From Phoronis australis (taxonomy: Eukaryota > Phoronida > Phoronidae): a DNA stretch of 64,000 bases. The stretch spans positions 6,381 to 70,380 of the forward strand of contig NMRA01000265.1 in the NCBI GenBank assembly GCA_002633005.1, given 5' to 3'. Below, piece by piece: positions 22,766-33,969 of the stretch. Made by a program: the position numbers and the translations under genes. Below the pieces are notes generated by a model. The model made no database searches, was not told the DNA's origin, and worked only from the letters and a program-made list of their open reading frames with translations. Positions within the stretch are counted from its first letter, which is position 1. Every line of letters begins with the position of its first letter.

Positions 22766-24120
22766 TTTCCAAGAAATGGCATCAGCGGATTTCCCATTTG
22801 TTATCAACAAAGCATATGGGTCGAGTCGAGTATAATGCTATCTAATCGATTCACAGATTTCAAAGGTCCCTTGATGTTCCAATGTACCAAAGTTAGACAA
22901 CAGAGTTTCAGAGCCGGAAAACTGCACAAAAGTAAAGTCTGCTCTATCGAGCTCCTGCGCACTTGGTGTGGGGACAATTTAATTGAACCACACGTTCAAA
23001 AGAGAAATCTCATCAAGTCATCCATTTCTCATTTCAACAAAATAAGAACAGGTACAATATCTGATTGATTTGATCAACAAGTCAACTGGGCAGTCTTAAA
23101 AGCATTGTTTACCCCCGGCCAAAACAGTGCACAGAGTCTTTTATCAACACAACTGATTCTCATAAAAACCGAATTGTAAAAATGGTTGATAGAAAACTAC
23201 AAGCATATTTATAGGTAGGCCTACTTACAAAATGAGAGCGCACAAGTAGAGAAATCACTGGCTTTGGTCAGGAGAGGCGGAATCAGTTTCAAACACAAGA
23301 AAAAATGTCTGCGCACTTGATAATAAAGTTGTGCATCATCAAATTTCCTCAGTTCTGGCATTTTACAAAATTTCTTCTCAGGCGTCTTTGCTGTTCCGAA
23401 GCGTCGCGTTCTTAACCTTTAACTGATTTGATTGAAATTCGTTATAATTTTTAATGTTTTATTATGGAAATATAACTTAAATGAAATATAAAATTATAAA
23501 TTGATATAAGCGTAGATAAATACGCATTATGTAGGCGCGTACATATAAAAATACACACACGAGACACAAAATCCGTTGAACACACCACAAATTTCCTTAG
23601 TCACTGATCTTTCTTTCGCTTCTCTCATACTTCCGAAACTGTGATCGACATCCCAAAAGGCAATGGTAAACCAGTTGACCAGCTGACAACCTAACCGTTC
23701 TACCATTGCCCTTTGGGATGTCGATCGCTATTCCGGAAGTATATTGAGAGATACGTGAGAAAGATAATCAATAAAAACGTTCTGTGCTCAACGGACTACG
23801 TCTCAGAAAGTGCTACCCAATGAAAATACATAAACACATACATATATAAATACAAAAATACCAAGAATTATTGATATATATATATATATATACAAGAATA
23901 CTACGATTACAAATAAAATTCATTTTAATAGTTGTGATTTTGAAACGAATGAAATAAAAAACAGAAAGGAATGTGAACTATGGTATCTAAGATAATGGAA
24001 ATTGTTTTTGAATGTAGAGTGAAATTTTCCATAAAAAACTTGCAGAAATTTTCCCATTTCATAAAACTTGTACGTTTCACTGACCATCCCGTCATACTTT
24101 TAGTATAGTGCAGGTTGAAA
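22766..24120. other. 5' flank of gene A, copied elsewhere in the window
   Basis: This flank includes AATTTCCAAGAAATGGCATC, then a CTCTATCGAGCTCCT block and a long AT-rich part. It recurs at about 31715-32780 and 36480-39310 without an adjacent PHYHIP-like gene. It may hold a non-coding first exon spliced to 22718, but I cannot identify a donor with confidence. A (TA)n run lies at about 23876-23892. Confidence 0.6.
23622..23750. repeat. Foldback element, copy 1 (ATACTTCCG family)
   Basis: The arms run from CTCTCATACTTCCG to GGCAATGGTA on the left and from TACCATTGCC to CGGAAGTATATTGAGAG on the right. They are inverted over about 45 bases with a loop of about 34. A second full copy lies at 38867-38984 and a one-armed remnant near 32705-32765. 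Confidence 0.85.
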
Positions 24121-24944
24121 GCATAGAGTACAATTTTAATCTATCCAAAACCGAATTAATCATAATCTAATCGTTTTGTGTTTTTTTGGCTTTCAAACTT
24201 AACGAATGGACTCTCCTAATTGCAAAAAACAGGGAAAAGCCAGCCGAGCTAACGGCCCATCTCATTGGTCCTGCAAGTCAGCGCTTATTCTATGTTCAAA
24301 TCTAGTCGGGCTTGTGTAGACTGTGTCCATGGGGCTATGGGTCGTGGGTCGAGGGTCCTAGATCGCAGGGGTTGTGGGGTGTGGGGGTCAAGAGGCTTTC
24401 GGAACAATCCGTAACTTTGTCCCAGCTAGACATTTCCCGTTCATGTCACGGTGTGTTTTATTGCGTGATGGTGATATTTTGACATAAATCGAAACTTTAT
24501 TGTTTAAGATGGTTACATATCTCAATGTGTTGTTTCTGTAAAAGTGAAATTTTTTTTGTTGTCTGTGCAAATGCATATTTCGACCTCCGGCTTCGGACCC
24601 CTCTTGAAAGCAGTGGTGTTCGATGTTTCACTTTAACTAGTCGAGGTCGAGGAAAGTTCATCAAATTTAACTGAGTGAGCCCTTTGGAATTATCTATTGT
24701 CTAGACCTGCAGGATGAACTATCACTGACATAAAATAACTAACCTTACTAGCCGATTCTAAAAATTTTGGGAATGCAGCAGTTTAATGGAGCGCCGGAGA
24801 GCGGCCCCTTGACAACTAGTTGTCTTGTCGGTTTCTAAGCAACTGAAAAATAGATGTTACGGTTCACGTGAGAAAAAAGTCGATGGATTGTGACGAAATT
24901 TCCAAGAGGTTTTGCCCATGTCATAAACCTTAGACGAGTGTAAG
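24121..24944. other. Intergenic, nothing recognised
   Basis: There is no open frame with family or splice support. A short minus-strand frame at 24388-24576 appears random. Confidence 0.4.
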
Positions 24945-26374
24945 ATTCTCTATACTCTACTGTCACTGGCGTCCATCATTAGCAGATGCTTGAGAGAAGA
25001 ATAAGGCGTGCACAAACTTGACATATGACATCCAGGGGCTACCCAGTCCATTGCCTTGAGGTCAATGGTCTTGGAACGGCAACAAATACAGACTAATCTA
25101 TCAAGAGCTAGACTCTGCTGCAGTGAACACTTGACACTGCATTTAAAGTTACTTTTCCACAGTAGCTTGACGTGTATATGAATGTAATCAATACAACAGG
25201 ACATGACAATATTTTTCATCTTATTCGTTGACCGTACAATAAATAAGTCTGACATTTCACTTTAATATAAGTAAACCAACAAGTCTTGATCACTGTTTGC
25301 CTGCATTCTATTCCAAAAACAATGATACTGTAGCTGATTTGTAATTGAAGCGTTGATGTAACTTGGCTGCGGTTGAGCCTATAAACCAGTATCACATGCT
25401 TTTGTTTGCTGATCCACGTGCTGGTGGTAATTGACTAATTAAATGAATGTGTCCATGACTTCAGCACATTTTGATTTGATTATGTTGAGAGATGTTGTAG
25501 CGAAATGGATTTCATGTTATGCAGGTTAAACTTTGGGTCTGAGAATCCATTCTCAGACTCCACGCTGGCTCTACTGTCCGATAAACCACATACGCACGAG
25601 GTTCTTGTTACGTTCTTGACTGAAGCCTCTTGTTTCAGTTTTCACTCCTAGATACCCCTCAGTCCTTTTGTCGAACACCTTCTTTGCTCAGAAGACAGGA
25701 AAGGATGTAGTCACGATAGGCGACATAAATGTCATAGTACAAGACATAGTGACTTCGTGACCAGTACTTGTCAAATACTTTGAAGAGACACTGGAGTAAT
25801 GAGTACTTATCGTCCCTCCAAACTAGACAGAAGTGGAAGAGGTCAAAAATGGAACGTCAAGATTGGAGGTATTGTGCTTCTAATTGACCGAGATATCCAC
25901 TGTAACCGTTGGCTAATGGATGTGATAACAAAAGTCCTAACTAGTGATGATGGCTAGTATAGGAAGATTGTCGCCCGTGTTTACAGAAATGGGAAGGTTG
26001 CTACGCCGTGCTCATTGAGAAGACATATTTATAGAGCTGTACAGTATCTCCTGAACTTTAGCCGTGTTAAGAACTTTAAAAGTGTTTGGATTATTGTGAT
26101 ATATCCTGTTAGGGATATCGGGCGGGGAGTGTGCCGCCTCCCAGCCGGCCGCTTCTTTACAGTTAGTTCCCTATTTGTGCCATAGGTTGAGCTATCTGCT
26201 TTGCCCACGCGGTGTCTCCATTGCTGACTGCCGTCCGTTCCAACTTGTTTTTCGAATTGCATCTAATTACACTGTAAGTTGTTTTATACACACGGACTTT
26301 AAAGTTTTTGAATAGATAATTATTTTCAATTTATTTATTGAAAACACAGAAGCAATATACAACTGACATAGAGG

Positions 26375-26395
26375 AAGCGCACACACACACGCACG

Positions 26396-26438
<43 letters not shown>
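26375..26438. repeat. CA-dinucleotide microsatellite
   Basis: About 60 bases of (CA)n with a few GCAC interruptions. The equivalent site in unit A (about 20150-20190) has a shorter, broken CA run. Confidence 0.9.
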
Positions 26439-26441
<3 letters not shown>

Positions 26442-27209
26442 TACACATCACTCACGCTCGCATATTTGTTGCCAACAGAATTAGATCCCTTGTGTACTTA
26501 AAACAAAAGCGCCAGAGATTTCCATCTATTGTTAATTTTTTTATTTTCACAATTTGTGAAATATAGACATGTTTCCATTTGAATATAGTAAAACATCTTT
26601 TTCTTGAACATTTCGATTGAGGGAGAAGCATTTCTGAGTCTATGGTGATAGATGTGATATTTTCCTAGACAGATGAGAAAAATCGATTGTATCGGAGTTG
26701 TGTAATTTGCCAAAGAAAACTTCTTTAAGTACAGGCTGTGTTTTAGCAAATAACCAATGACTGTAATCCAGAAATTGTTGGTCGCAATACAATTCTAGTA
26801 GAGATGGATCATGTTTTCTGGCTCCTTTTTACAAAATATACAGAGATCTCATTGTTTGATTCCAATGCTGAAAAAAATGCATTTGTTTGCCACAATTCCG
26901 TGAAGGAATCTTGTAGATAAGTTACTAGCAGTACTCAGACGTAGTTTGCAGGTCGATTTTATTAGAGATATTCTTCGACGTACCTCTCTGGTAATGTCCC
27001 GCTCAAGTGTTTCTATTTTTCCCGGTAGATGGCACCACGTCTTCGCAAGGAGTATCTTTGCTCGTAGGTTGACTGATAGATCCAATTTAACGTTGTAGTG
27101 TGCGTGGTCAAAGTACCTTTTGTTTGGGTTGTGACTAGTTTTTGTTATTTCAGCTTTTTACCATCGAACAAATACAGAGACTGCTTTCAAGAGACATTAC
27201 AATTATAGT

Positions 27210-27250
<41 letters not shown>

Positions 27251-27276
27251 CCATCATCATCACCATCATCACCATC

Positions 27277-28827
27277 TCAATAATTACCATGATAATAATC
27301 ATAATCATCATCATCATCATCATTATCAAAGCAACTACAAGGGTGAAACATATGATAATTATAACGATCTTCATCACCATAATCATGATCAGCACAATTA
27401 TGAAGATAATGATGATGACAATCAGGATGATGATCATGATAATGATGATGATGATGATGACGATGATGATAATCATCATCTTCATAATTGTTATAATAAT
27501 CACTATCATAATCGATATCTATATCCAGCTCTTTCTCCTCTCTCCCATCTCCATCATTATAGTCATTATCATTGTCATAATAATCATTATCATGATTTCC
27601 ACTCGCAGTTCCCTCTTCTTCCCCTCTCCCATCTCCATCATCATCGTCATTATCATTGTCATGATAATCATTATCATGATTTCCACTCGCAGTTCCCTCT
27701 TCCTCCTCTCTCCCATCTCCATCATCATCGTCATTATCATTGTCATAACAATCATTATCATGATTTCCACTCGCAGTTCCCTCTTCCTCCTCTCTCCCAT
27801 CTCCATCATCATCGTCATTATCATTGTCATAATAATCATTATCATGATTTCCACTCGCAGTTCCCTCTTCCTCCTCTCTCCCATCTCCATCATCATAGTC
27901 ATTATCATTGTCATAATAATCATTGTCATGACTTACACTCGCAGTCCCCTCTTCCTCCTCTCTCCCATCTACATCATCATCGTCATTATCATCCTCATGA
28001 TGATGACGGTGATGACTATGGTGATCATCATCATTACGAGGATGATGATGACTATGGTGATCATCATAGTACTCCTCGTAATAATCATCTCCACATTCAT
28101 CCTCTCCGTCCCCATCACCATCATCATCATCATAATAATGATTATCTTCACTGGTCTCTGAATATGTTCCGGTATGCGCGTCAATGTTACATGTAGGACA
28201 ATTCAAATTCTTTGGAATTGCAGTTTGGGAAGCCAGTCCACTGGAATTAGCAGTTACGAGTTCAGCTTCTTCACCTAACCCACCTGCAATGTCAATGTGT
28301 TCTGTGTAAAACAGCTCCACCCAAACAGATTTGATAGCCATCCAACCGGAAGACGCTCGCTTAAGAAACGGATTGTCGTTTATATCGATTGAAACTAGAT
28401 GAGCATCGCAAAAAATATCTCTGGCTGAGTTCGGTTTCGTCATAACAACAGTAACATGATGAGGTGCGTTGTCTTTCAAACAATAGAAGTCAGCAAAGTA
28501 GAGGTTATACTCTTCTTCTGCAAACATTTCCGCTGGCAAAAGCAATCGTGTGTCTCCAAAAGGTGGTTTCCAGGATAGTTCTTCCTTTTTGGCAAATGGG
28601 TTATTTACTGAAAAGTATGTCCCTTTTATTTGATCGTTGCTAGGAGAATCAAGATTCAAATCTTTTAGCTGCATTTCTGTGATGCCACTTGTGGACAAGA
28701 TGAGATCAAACCCCTCTTTCGGTTGGTTTCTATAGAAATGGCTCACAGGCTGCCACACTTCGTCACCACTTAGCACGTGCGCTTCTGCTTTTTTGAACAA
28801 TTCCTTAACTGTTTTCTTCTCTTCCAT
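27277..28827 (-). CDS. PHYHIP C-terminal-domain protein B with long repeat-encoded acidic tail
   Basis: The 516-residue frame has the same domain as gene A: FYRNQP, SPFGDTRLLLPAEMF in the form PPFGDTRLLLPAEMF, NLYFADFYCL, VTVVMTKPNS, VWVELFYTE, and PTCNID near residue 215. It is followed by about 300 residues of Asp/Glu/Asn/Tyr/His tail. The tail contains five 28-residue units (GREEEEGTASGN then HDNDYYDNDNDDDDGD) encoded by 84-bp DNA repeats, flanked by simple GAT/CAT-rich codons. The start is taken at ATG 28827, six bases after a conserved acceptor (AG 28834-28835); an in-frame ATG at 28866 is possible. The frame is open throughout more than 900 bp of repeat, which argues that the tail is maintained. 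No signal peptide or membrane segment is seen. The tail could be a disordered, charge-dense or metal-binding segment, but that is inference. Confidence 0.8.
   Translation of the reverse strand: MEEKKTVKELFKKAEAHVLSGDEVWQPVSHFYRNQPKEGFDLILSTSGITEMQLKDLNLDSPSNDQIKGTYFSVNNPFAKKEELSWKPPFGDTRLLLPAEMFAEEEYNLYFADFYCLKDNAPHHVTVVMTKPNSARDIFCDAHLVSIDINDNPFLKRASSGWMAIKSVWVELFYTEHIDIAGGLGEEAELVTANSSGLASQTAIPKNLNCPTCNIDAHTGTYSETSEDNHYYDDDDGDGDGEDECGDDYYEEYYDDHHSHHHPRNDDDHHSHHRHHHEDDNDDDDVDGREEEEGTASVSHDNDYYDNDNDYDDGDGREEEEGTASGNHDNDYYDNDNDDDDGDGREEEEGTASGNHDNDCYDNDNDDDDGDGREEEEGTASGNHDNDYHDNDNDDDDGDGRGEEEGTASGNHDNDYYDNDNDYNDGDGREEKELDIDIDYDSDYYNNYEDDDYHHRHHHHHHYHDHHPDCHHHYLHNCADHDYGDEDRYNYHMFHPCSCFDNDDDDDDYDYYHGNY
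27512..28015 (-). repeat. 84-bp coding tandem repeats in gene B
   Basis: Units anchored on the plus-strand motif TTCCACTCGCAGTTCCC begin at 27596, 27680, 27764 and 27848, with a variant start at 27932, exactly 84 bases apart. The units are nearly identical, pointing to recent expansion or homogenisation. The period is divisible by three, so copy-number change keeps the reading frame. Confidence 0.9.
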
Positions 28828-28885
28828 TGTTTTCTGCAAAGGAAAACATGGCATATTGGGTGACATTTACCTTGCGTGCGGAAAG

Positions 28886-29507
28886 AATTGTGCTAGATTA
28901 GATCACTGTGAGGTAGCGGCCAAAACTAAATTAGAACGAACAGAGGCTTCACTTCGTGTGCAAGAAAAAATGCGCTTTGGAAAAAACTTGCTAGAAGAAG
29001 GACCTCCGACATTGGAGGCATCTCATTCGTGGCTTGACAAAGATCAATTTCATATGATTCAATAAATGGCTTGTGCGTGTGTTTCACTCTCCAGAAACAT
29101 ACAAAGATTGAGCTCAGGGGTGTTCCGGATTACATAGCGACACCTGAATCTCGTTGTATTTACCGACAATGCCGTAAACATTCGTCAGGCACATTTGCTT
29201 TCTTATTTGCATGTCACTGGAGTTTCACATGTTACTTGTTGTTTTCTGATTCTTTACAAGTCACGTTTTCTCGGTTATATTCAAAGCAGAGACAAAGGAC
29301 GATATGCCAACCCTCGTGCAGTTGAAAAGAACACAGAGTATAGAGCTGACTGGACAAACCACAAACATCTTTAGAAACAAATTAAAATTTCAAAGGTCAC
29401 GAAGCATTGTACAGAGTTTAACAGATACACAGTCGAAAGGCTTGGGAATCGAAAATTTAAAGTAAAAACAAGCATGTCACAGAGCTGGTTCTAATGTGAC
29501 CTTTCCA
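28886..29507. other. Upstream of gene B, nothing recognised
   Basis: Homology with unit A ends just left of here, so gene B does not share the 5' flank of gene A. There is no supported gene. Confidence 0.4.
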
Positions 29508-29785
29508 ATCTCGAGTTTGGACGGGTTGCCAAACACGACCAAACTAATTTGTCGTGCACATTAATTTGAAAACTGTTTGGTGGAGTTTGGTGAAGAATAA
29601 CCAATAAGCAAGCAGCTGAAACCGTGTGATTGTCAGTGTTCAAAGTAACAGCCTCCGTAAAGAAAAGTTTGGCAGAGTTTGCTAGTATGGACTGGTTGCC
29701 AAACTCATAAATACATCACCAAACTCAGAGTTTGGTCGTGTTTGCAAACAAACAGAAGTTCGGCAGAGTTTTTCAGTGTGGACGC
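29508..29785. repeat. GTTTGGCAGAGTTTG-type inverted repeat cluster
   Basis: Several inverted copies of AGTTTGG / CCAAACT motifs (GGTTGCCAAACACGACCAAACT; AACTCAGAGTTTGGTCGTG) occur within 280 bases. The same motif block lies at 35205-35330, so this is a dispersed foldback element. Confidence 0.55.
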
Positions 29786-29805
29786 GCGTTTGCTCTTGAT
29801 ATCCT

Positions 29806-29961
29806 GTGGCCTGCGTTCAGTAACGCTAGGACCTACGCTAAGACCTAGCTAAAATCTAGACAAAGTCACGTGTTCTCATTTAAAATACACGGCAATATCT
29901 CACGAAATCTCGCGAAGTCTTGCGTTTTAGCGAGGTCCTAACGTTACTGAACGGGAGGCTG
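29806..29961. repeat. Foldback MITE, GTTCAGTAACG family
   Basis: The left arm GCGTTCAGTAACGCTAGGAC and the right arm GTCCTAACGTTACTGAACGG are inverted copies with ends about 150 bp apart. The inner part is CGCTAAGAC / GCGTTTTAGCG-like. Confidence 0.7.
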
Positions 29962-31714
29962 GTCTATACAGCGTCACGCAAGGAACTTCCTGCCAATAAA
30001 TAACACTTCTTTGTATAACGATGTTCCACTCGATGCTGTACAATCTCACGTTTTTGTGTGTTTGAGCCACACACCTGTACGTTGACGCAGCGATAGCTTG
30101 CATAGCAACATTTTCTAGACCATTTTGCCCACGTGAATACTTGACAGTGCCTCATTTATAGAGTGGAAAAAGGGCAACAGCAAGTAGCCCGTTCTGAGAA
30201 GGGAACCCATTATCAAGTGTCCTTAAATAAGAAAGGTTATGGCAACAAGTCTTTCATCTCGGGTACTTCTAGAGTGGCCCCTCAAGATCAAAGGATACGG
30301 TAACTATAAAAAGCAGGAAAGGAGCTGTCGCAAATCCCCTCGGAGCTGCTCCCCCCGGAAATGAGAGACAATTTTTGCTATCGTCGTGGTCCTTCTCTAT
30401 CATGGGTCTCATTATTATAATTTTCAAGAGAAACAAAAAAGACAATTCCTTCCATCATCAGTGGTCACTGGTCAGGGAAGGGCCCGGGGGTATGAATTCT
30501 CTAACAGTTGTGTTTTGTATTAAATGAAAAAAATGACCGCAGCTCGAATTTTCTCGGATTTGAAAATACTTGCTTCTGATCTATCTGCCGACTCAAGTTG
30601 AAACACCTCATGGGCTTTAGTGTTTAAAAAAATAACCGCATACCCGCAACGTTTTAGCGACGTTCTTTCCTTTTTTTCAAAAGCTGTATAAACGCATCTA
30701 AGCTAGTTTCTGTAAACAAATTGATTTAAGAACAGGCTTTAAAGATAACGTGCTGTTTTGATCGACCACCCTCCCCGCGGCGCCTTTGCGCCCTCCCTAC
30801 CACCCCCCCGACTCCGGTAAGGTCGAAAGACGTACAAAAGTTTCACAGCTCGCTGAAGCATGAGAGAGAGAGAAAAGGACCCTGGCTCATTTCATGTGGC
30901 ATCAGGTGTTTTCTTCAGTGCAGGCTTGGGTGGAGCACCTCATTTGGCTAGCCTGTAATTTTCTTCATTATTGCAGCTGGTGGCGTACACTGAGTATGTA
31001 TGATATCTACCCCTAAACAGTATTATAGTACCCTTTCGTTTAGAGAGTTAGCACGATTAACTGCAGAAGAAAGCTATGACAGAGAGGACATGATTCTGTT
31101 TAATTAACAAAGATATTTCAGTAGAAGTTGGTAAACCGGTTAAAAGTGTGCAAAGCGGTAAATGTCTATGTATACACGGAATCCCTGTAGAAATATCAAC
31201 AAATTTTTGATCGACAGATTTAAAAGTACACTCTGTAAACTCAGTTACTGTATACTAACTTTCAAACTGTAGTTTTCCAGAAAAAAATGATCAACTGGTA
31301 TAATTTTACCTTTATTTAAAGCTGGTAACGTTTCGGTGGAGCAGACATGGACTTAGTATACCTATGACCAAATACACACACCAGACTTTATTACCGCGGA
31401 GGGGGAAGCCAAACGTCCCTGACGATCGCTTAATAGGTTACCCAAATTTGGCCCACATTTCAGAAAAACTAATCTCATGCAATGATAAACTTCTTTTCTT
31501 GACATGTTGGAAACTATTGATAGTTGATGTTTGCAGACAACTACATCCCAACAAAATTAATGTCACATCTACAGATTTCAACTTACCGACACTTGCATCG
31601 ATTGTTTCACCAAGTCGCCGGATTCACGGTGTTCTTTGGCTTGTGTGAGCAAGCTTTTTGCTTAAATGGATGACCCACTCTCTGTTGGGCCTGTCGGGTC
31701 TGTTACAACAAGTC
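29962..31714. other. Non-coding block, partly duplicated at 35.3-36.5 kb
   Basis: Segments about 29970-30180 and 31540-31714 align with about 35370-35580 and 36315-36480. No exon is recognised. The local sequence includes GC-rich stretches near 30770-30830. Confidence 0.45.
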
Positions 31715-32780
31715 AGAATTTCCAAGAAATGGGGTTCATGGAGTTCCATTTATCATCAACACAATTCTCATTGAATCGAGTATAATACTGCCTTATTGAC
31801 GTTATAGATTTCACGTTGTAAGCAGTTTTGACTTAAGCCGTGTTTCAGAGCCTGAAAATTGCACAAAGGGAATTCTTCGCCCGCTCTGTAGAGCTACCAC
31901 GAACTCGGTACGGTGGCCATTCCACAAACTTAGGGCAAAAGAGAAGAAGCTCCTTCCACATTTCAGCAAAAGTATCTCAAGCTCTGCAGGGTCTCTGTTT
32001 GAAATCAACAGGGCTTTCATTGAGTCAGTGAGACTATTTTGATAATTAAGTAGGTCAACTGGACCGTCATAAAAGCATTTTTGGCTCCCGGCCAAAATAG
32101 TACACAACCGCCTTTATCAACACAATGAGCGATTCGATATTCATGAGGAATAAAAGTCCTTCTTTTTACCTTTGTATAGATTGAGAGCAGAAAGTAATTC
32201 CCCAGCATGGGGCCGTTCGTGTGATAAAGGACCCACGTGACGTGATTTGCTTGAATGCGGACATTTCTGTGGTAAGGTGGCTACGGCCTCGACCAATTTG
32301 CACTCGTACCGATTTTGCGTTTTTTCCCTTTTTTAGTCTACCTTGCTTTTCAGTAGAAGTGAACGGGTAAAATATACGATAATAAAATTTATGTGCTCAG
32401 CTGTAGGGCCTAGGACTATCATGAAAAAATCACTCCCAGGTAGGGCTTGTATCCATTGACATGTGTTCTGATAGGCAAAGTCCTCTGAGAACTGTTCTGT
32501 GCCCCCATAAAAAGAAATGGTACCTCTGCTCCGAATGAAACTGCGTAGCAAACCAACATCGTTGCGTTCTTAGCTTTTGACTGATTTGATTGAAATTCGT
32601 TGTAAGTTTTAATGTTTATTATGGAAAGTATAATTTACAACACATACAAAATATTTCATTGACACTTTTCATTATAATTGGCTATCTTCATTTCGTCACA
32701 CACTCCATCCTGCAGTATCAACGTCCCAAAGGGCAATGGCACAACAGTTGACAAGCAGACATAAGCAAGTGTTGTACCGT
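31715..32780. repeat. Orphan copy of gene A 5' flank
   Basis: CAGAATTTCCAAGAAATGG starts a diverged copy of 22766-23750, continuing through the CTGTAGAGCTACC and TGATTTGATTGAAATTCGTT blocks. It ends near 32770 in a one-armed remnant of the ATACTTCCG foldback element. No PHYHIP-like coding sequence lies on its left side, where one would be expected. Confidence 0.6.
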
Positions 32781-33178
32781 TTTGGAACTGATGAGAGAAA
32801 CGATATAAATATTCATATGCTCACGTACGCGGAGCATATACACACGCACTCACACACTTATAATAGTGACAAGTATGAAACAGAAAATTTACATATACAA
32901 GAATATTACCAGACAATTCACCGCAGTCTCAAGGGCTTACAAGTAACATCCGTGAAAAAGAAGTGATGAAATAACAAATGTCGCCATCAAACTGGACAGT
33001 CCGTTTGTTCCGCAACTTTGTTAGAAATCGACATCAAGCTTAAGTTTTTAGTCTGTTGTTAAACATTTCTGACAGGGAGGAAACGGGTCAAACTCATGAC
33101 TTTCCAAGTCCTGCTCTCCTCCGCCTCGTAATCATCCCCGTAACTATCACACCATCAGCTTCATCCTCCTCCTCCAGC

Positions 33179-33928
33179 TCAGTAATACGCCCCGCAATCA
33201 TCATCGTCGTCGTCACTAAACTCATCGTCGTCACTAAGATCATCGTCAGAGGTGCTCGATGAATCCGAATATTGACAGTCGATGTTGCAAGTAGGACAAT
33301 GCACATTCTTTGGAATTCCTGTTTGGGACGCGACGCCAGTGGAATAAACAGTTGCGAATTCAGCTCCTTCATCCAAGGCGTCTATCAGGTCAATGTTTTC
33401 TGTGTAGAACAGCTCCACCCAAACTGATTTGGTAGCCATCCAACCGGAAGTCGTTTGTTTGAGAAACGGGTTGTCATATACGTCAAGGGAAGCTAGATGA
33501 TTGTCGCAAAAGAAATCTGCCTCTGAGTTCGACTTCGTCATAACAACAGTAACATAATGAAGTCCATTGTTTTTCAAACAATAGAAGTCACCAAAGTAGA
33601 GGTTGAACGTTTCTTCTGCTAACATCTCCGCTGGCAAAAGCAACCGTGTGTCTCCAAAGGGTGATTTCCAGGGGAGTTCTCCCGTTTTTTTTGCATACGG
33701 GTAATTTACTGAAAAGAATGTCCCTTTTATTTCACCGTTGATAGGAGAATCTCCATTGAAATCTTTTAATCGCGTTTCAATGATGCCAGTGGTGTCCAAG
33801 ATGTCATCAAATCTCTTTTTCGGTTGGTTTCTGTAGAAATGGCTTACAGACTGCCACACTTCGTAACCCCTTAGCACGTGCGCTTCTGCTTTTTTGAACA
33901 ATTCCTCAACTTTTTCCTTCTCTTCCAT
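33179..33928 (-). CDS. PHYHIP C-terminal-domain protein C (short tail)
   Basis: This 249-residue paralogue is closer to gene A than to gene B: it shares LKDFNGDSPINGEIKGTFFS, NNGLHYVTVVMTKSNSEADF, DVYDNPFLKQTTSG and SPFGDTRLLLPAEM. It keeps the closing PTCNIDC pair. The tail is short (SSTSDDDLSDDDEFSDDDDDD then CGAYY, stop). Just past the stop, in a different frame, the DNA still encodes ELEEEDEADG, suggesting a frameshift shortened an older tail. The start is taken at ATG 33928, after an acceptor with AG at 33935-33936; an in-frame ATG at 33955 is the alternative. Confidence 0.8.
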   Translation of the reverse strand: MEEKEKVEELFKKAEAHVLRGYEVWQSVSHFYRNQPKKRFDDILDTTGIIETRLKDFNGDSPINGEIKGTFFSVNYPYAKKTGELPWKSPFGDTRLLLPAEMLAEETFNLYFGDFYCLKNNGLHYVTVVMTKSNSEADFFCDNHLASLDVYDNPFLKQTTSGWMATKSVWVELFYTENIDLIDALDEGAEFATVYSTGVASQTGIPKNVHCPTCNIDCQYSDSSSTSDDDLSDDDEFSDDDDDDCGAYY

Positions 33929-33969
33929 TATTTTCTGTAAAGGAAAATATGGCATTTTGGGTCACATTT

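Larger units (their letters stand above)
24945..28885. repeat. Segmental duplication unit B (PHYHIP-like gene and 3' flank)
   Basis: This is the partner of unit A (19745-22765), in the same order and orientation. The matching 3' flank is split by an insertion of about 1 kb (about 25325-26370) with no clear ends. A CA/GCAC microsatellite at about 26375-26438 lies at the resumption of homology. Confidence 0.8.

Noticed and set aside
27142-28161. 339-codon Ile/Met-rich plus-strand frame
   Set aside because: Shadow of the gene B tail repeats.
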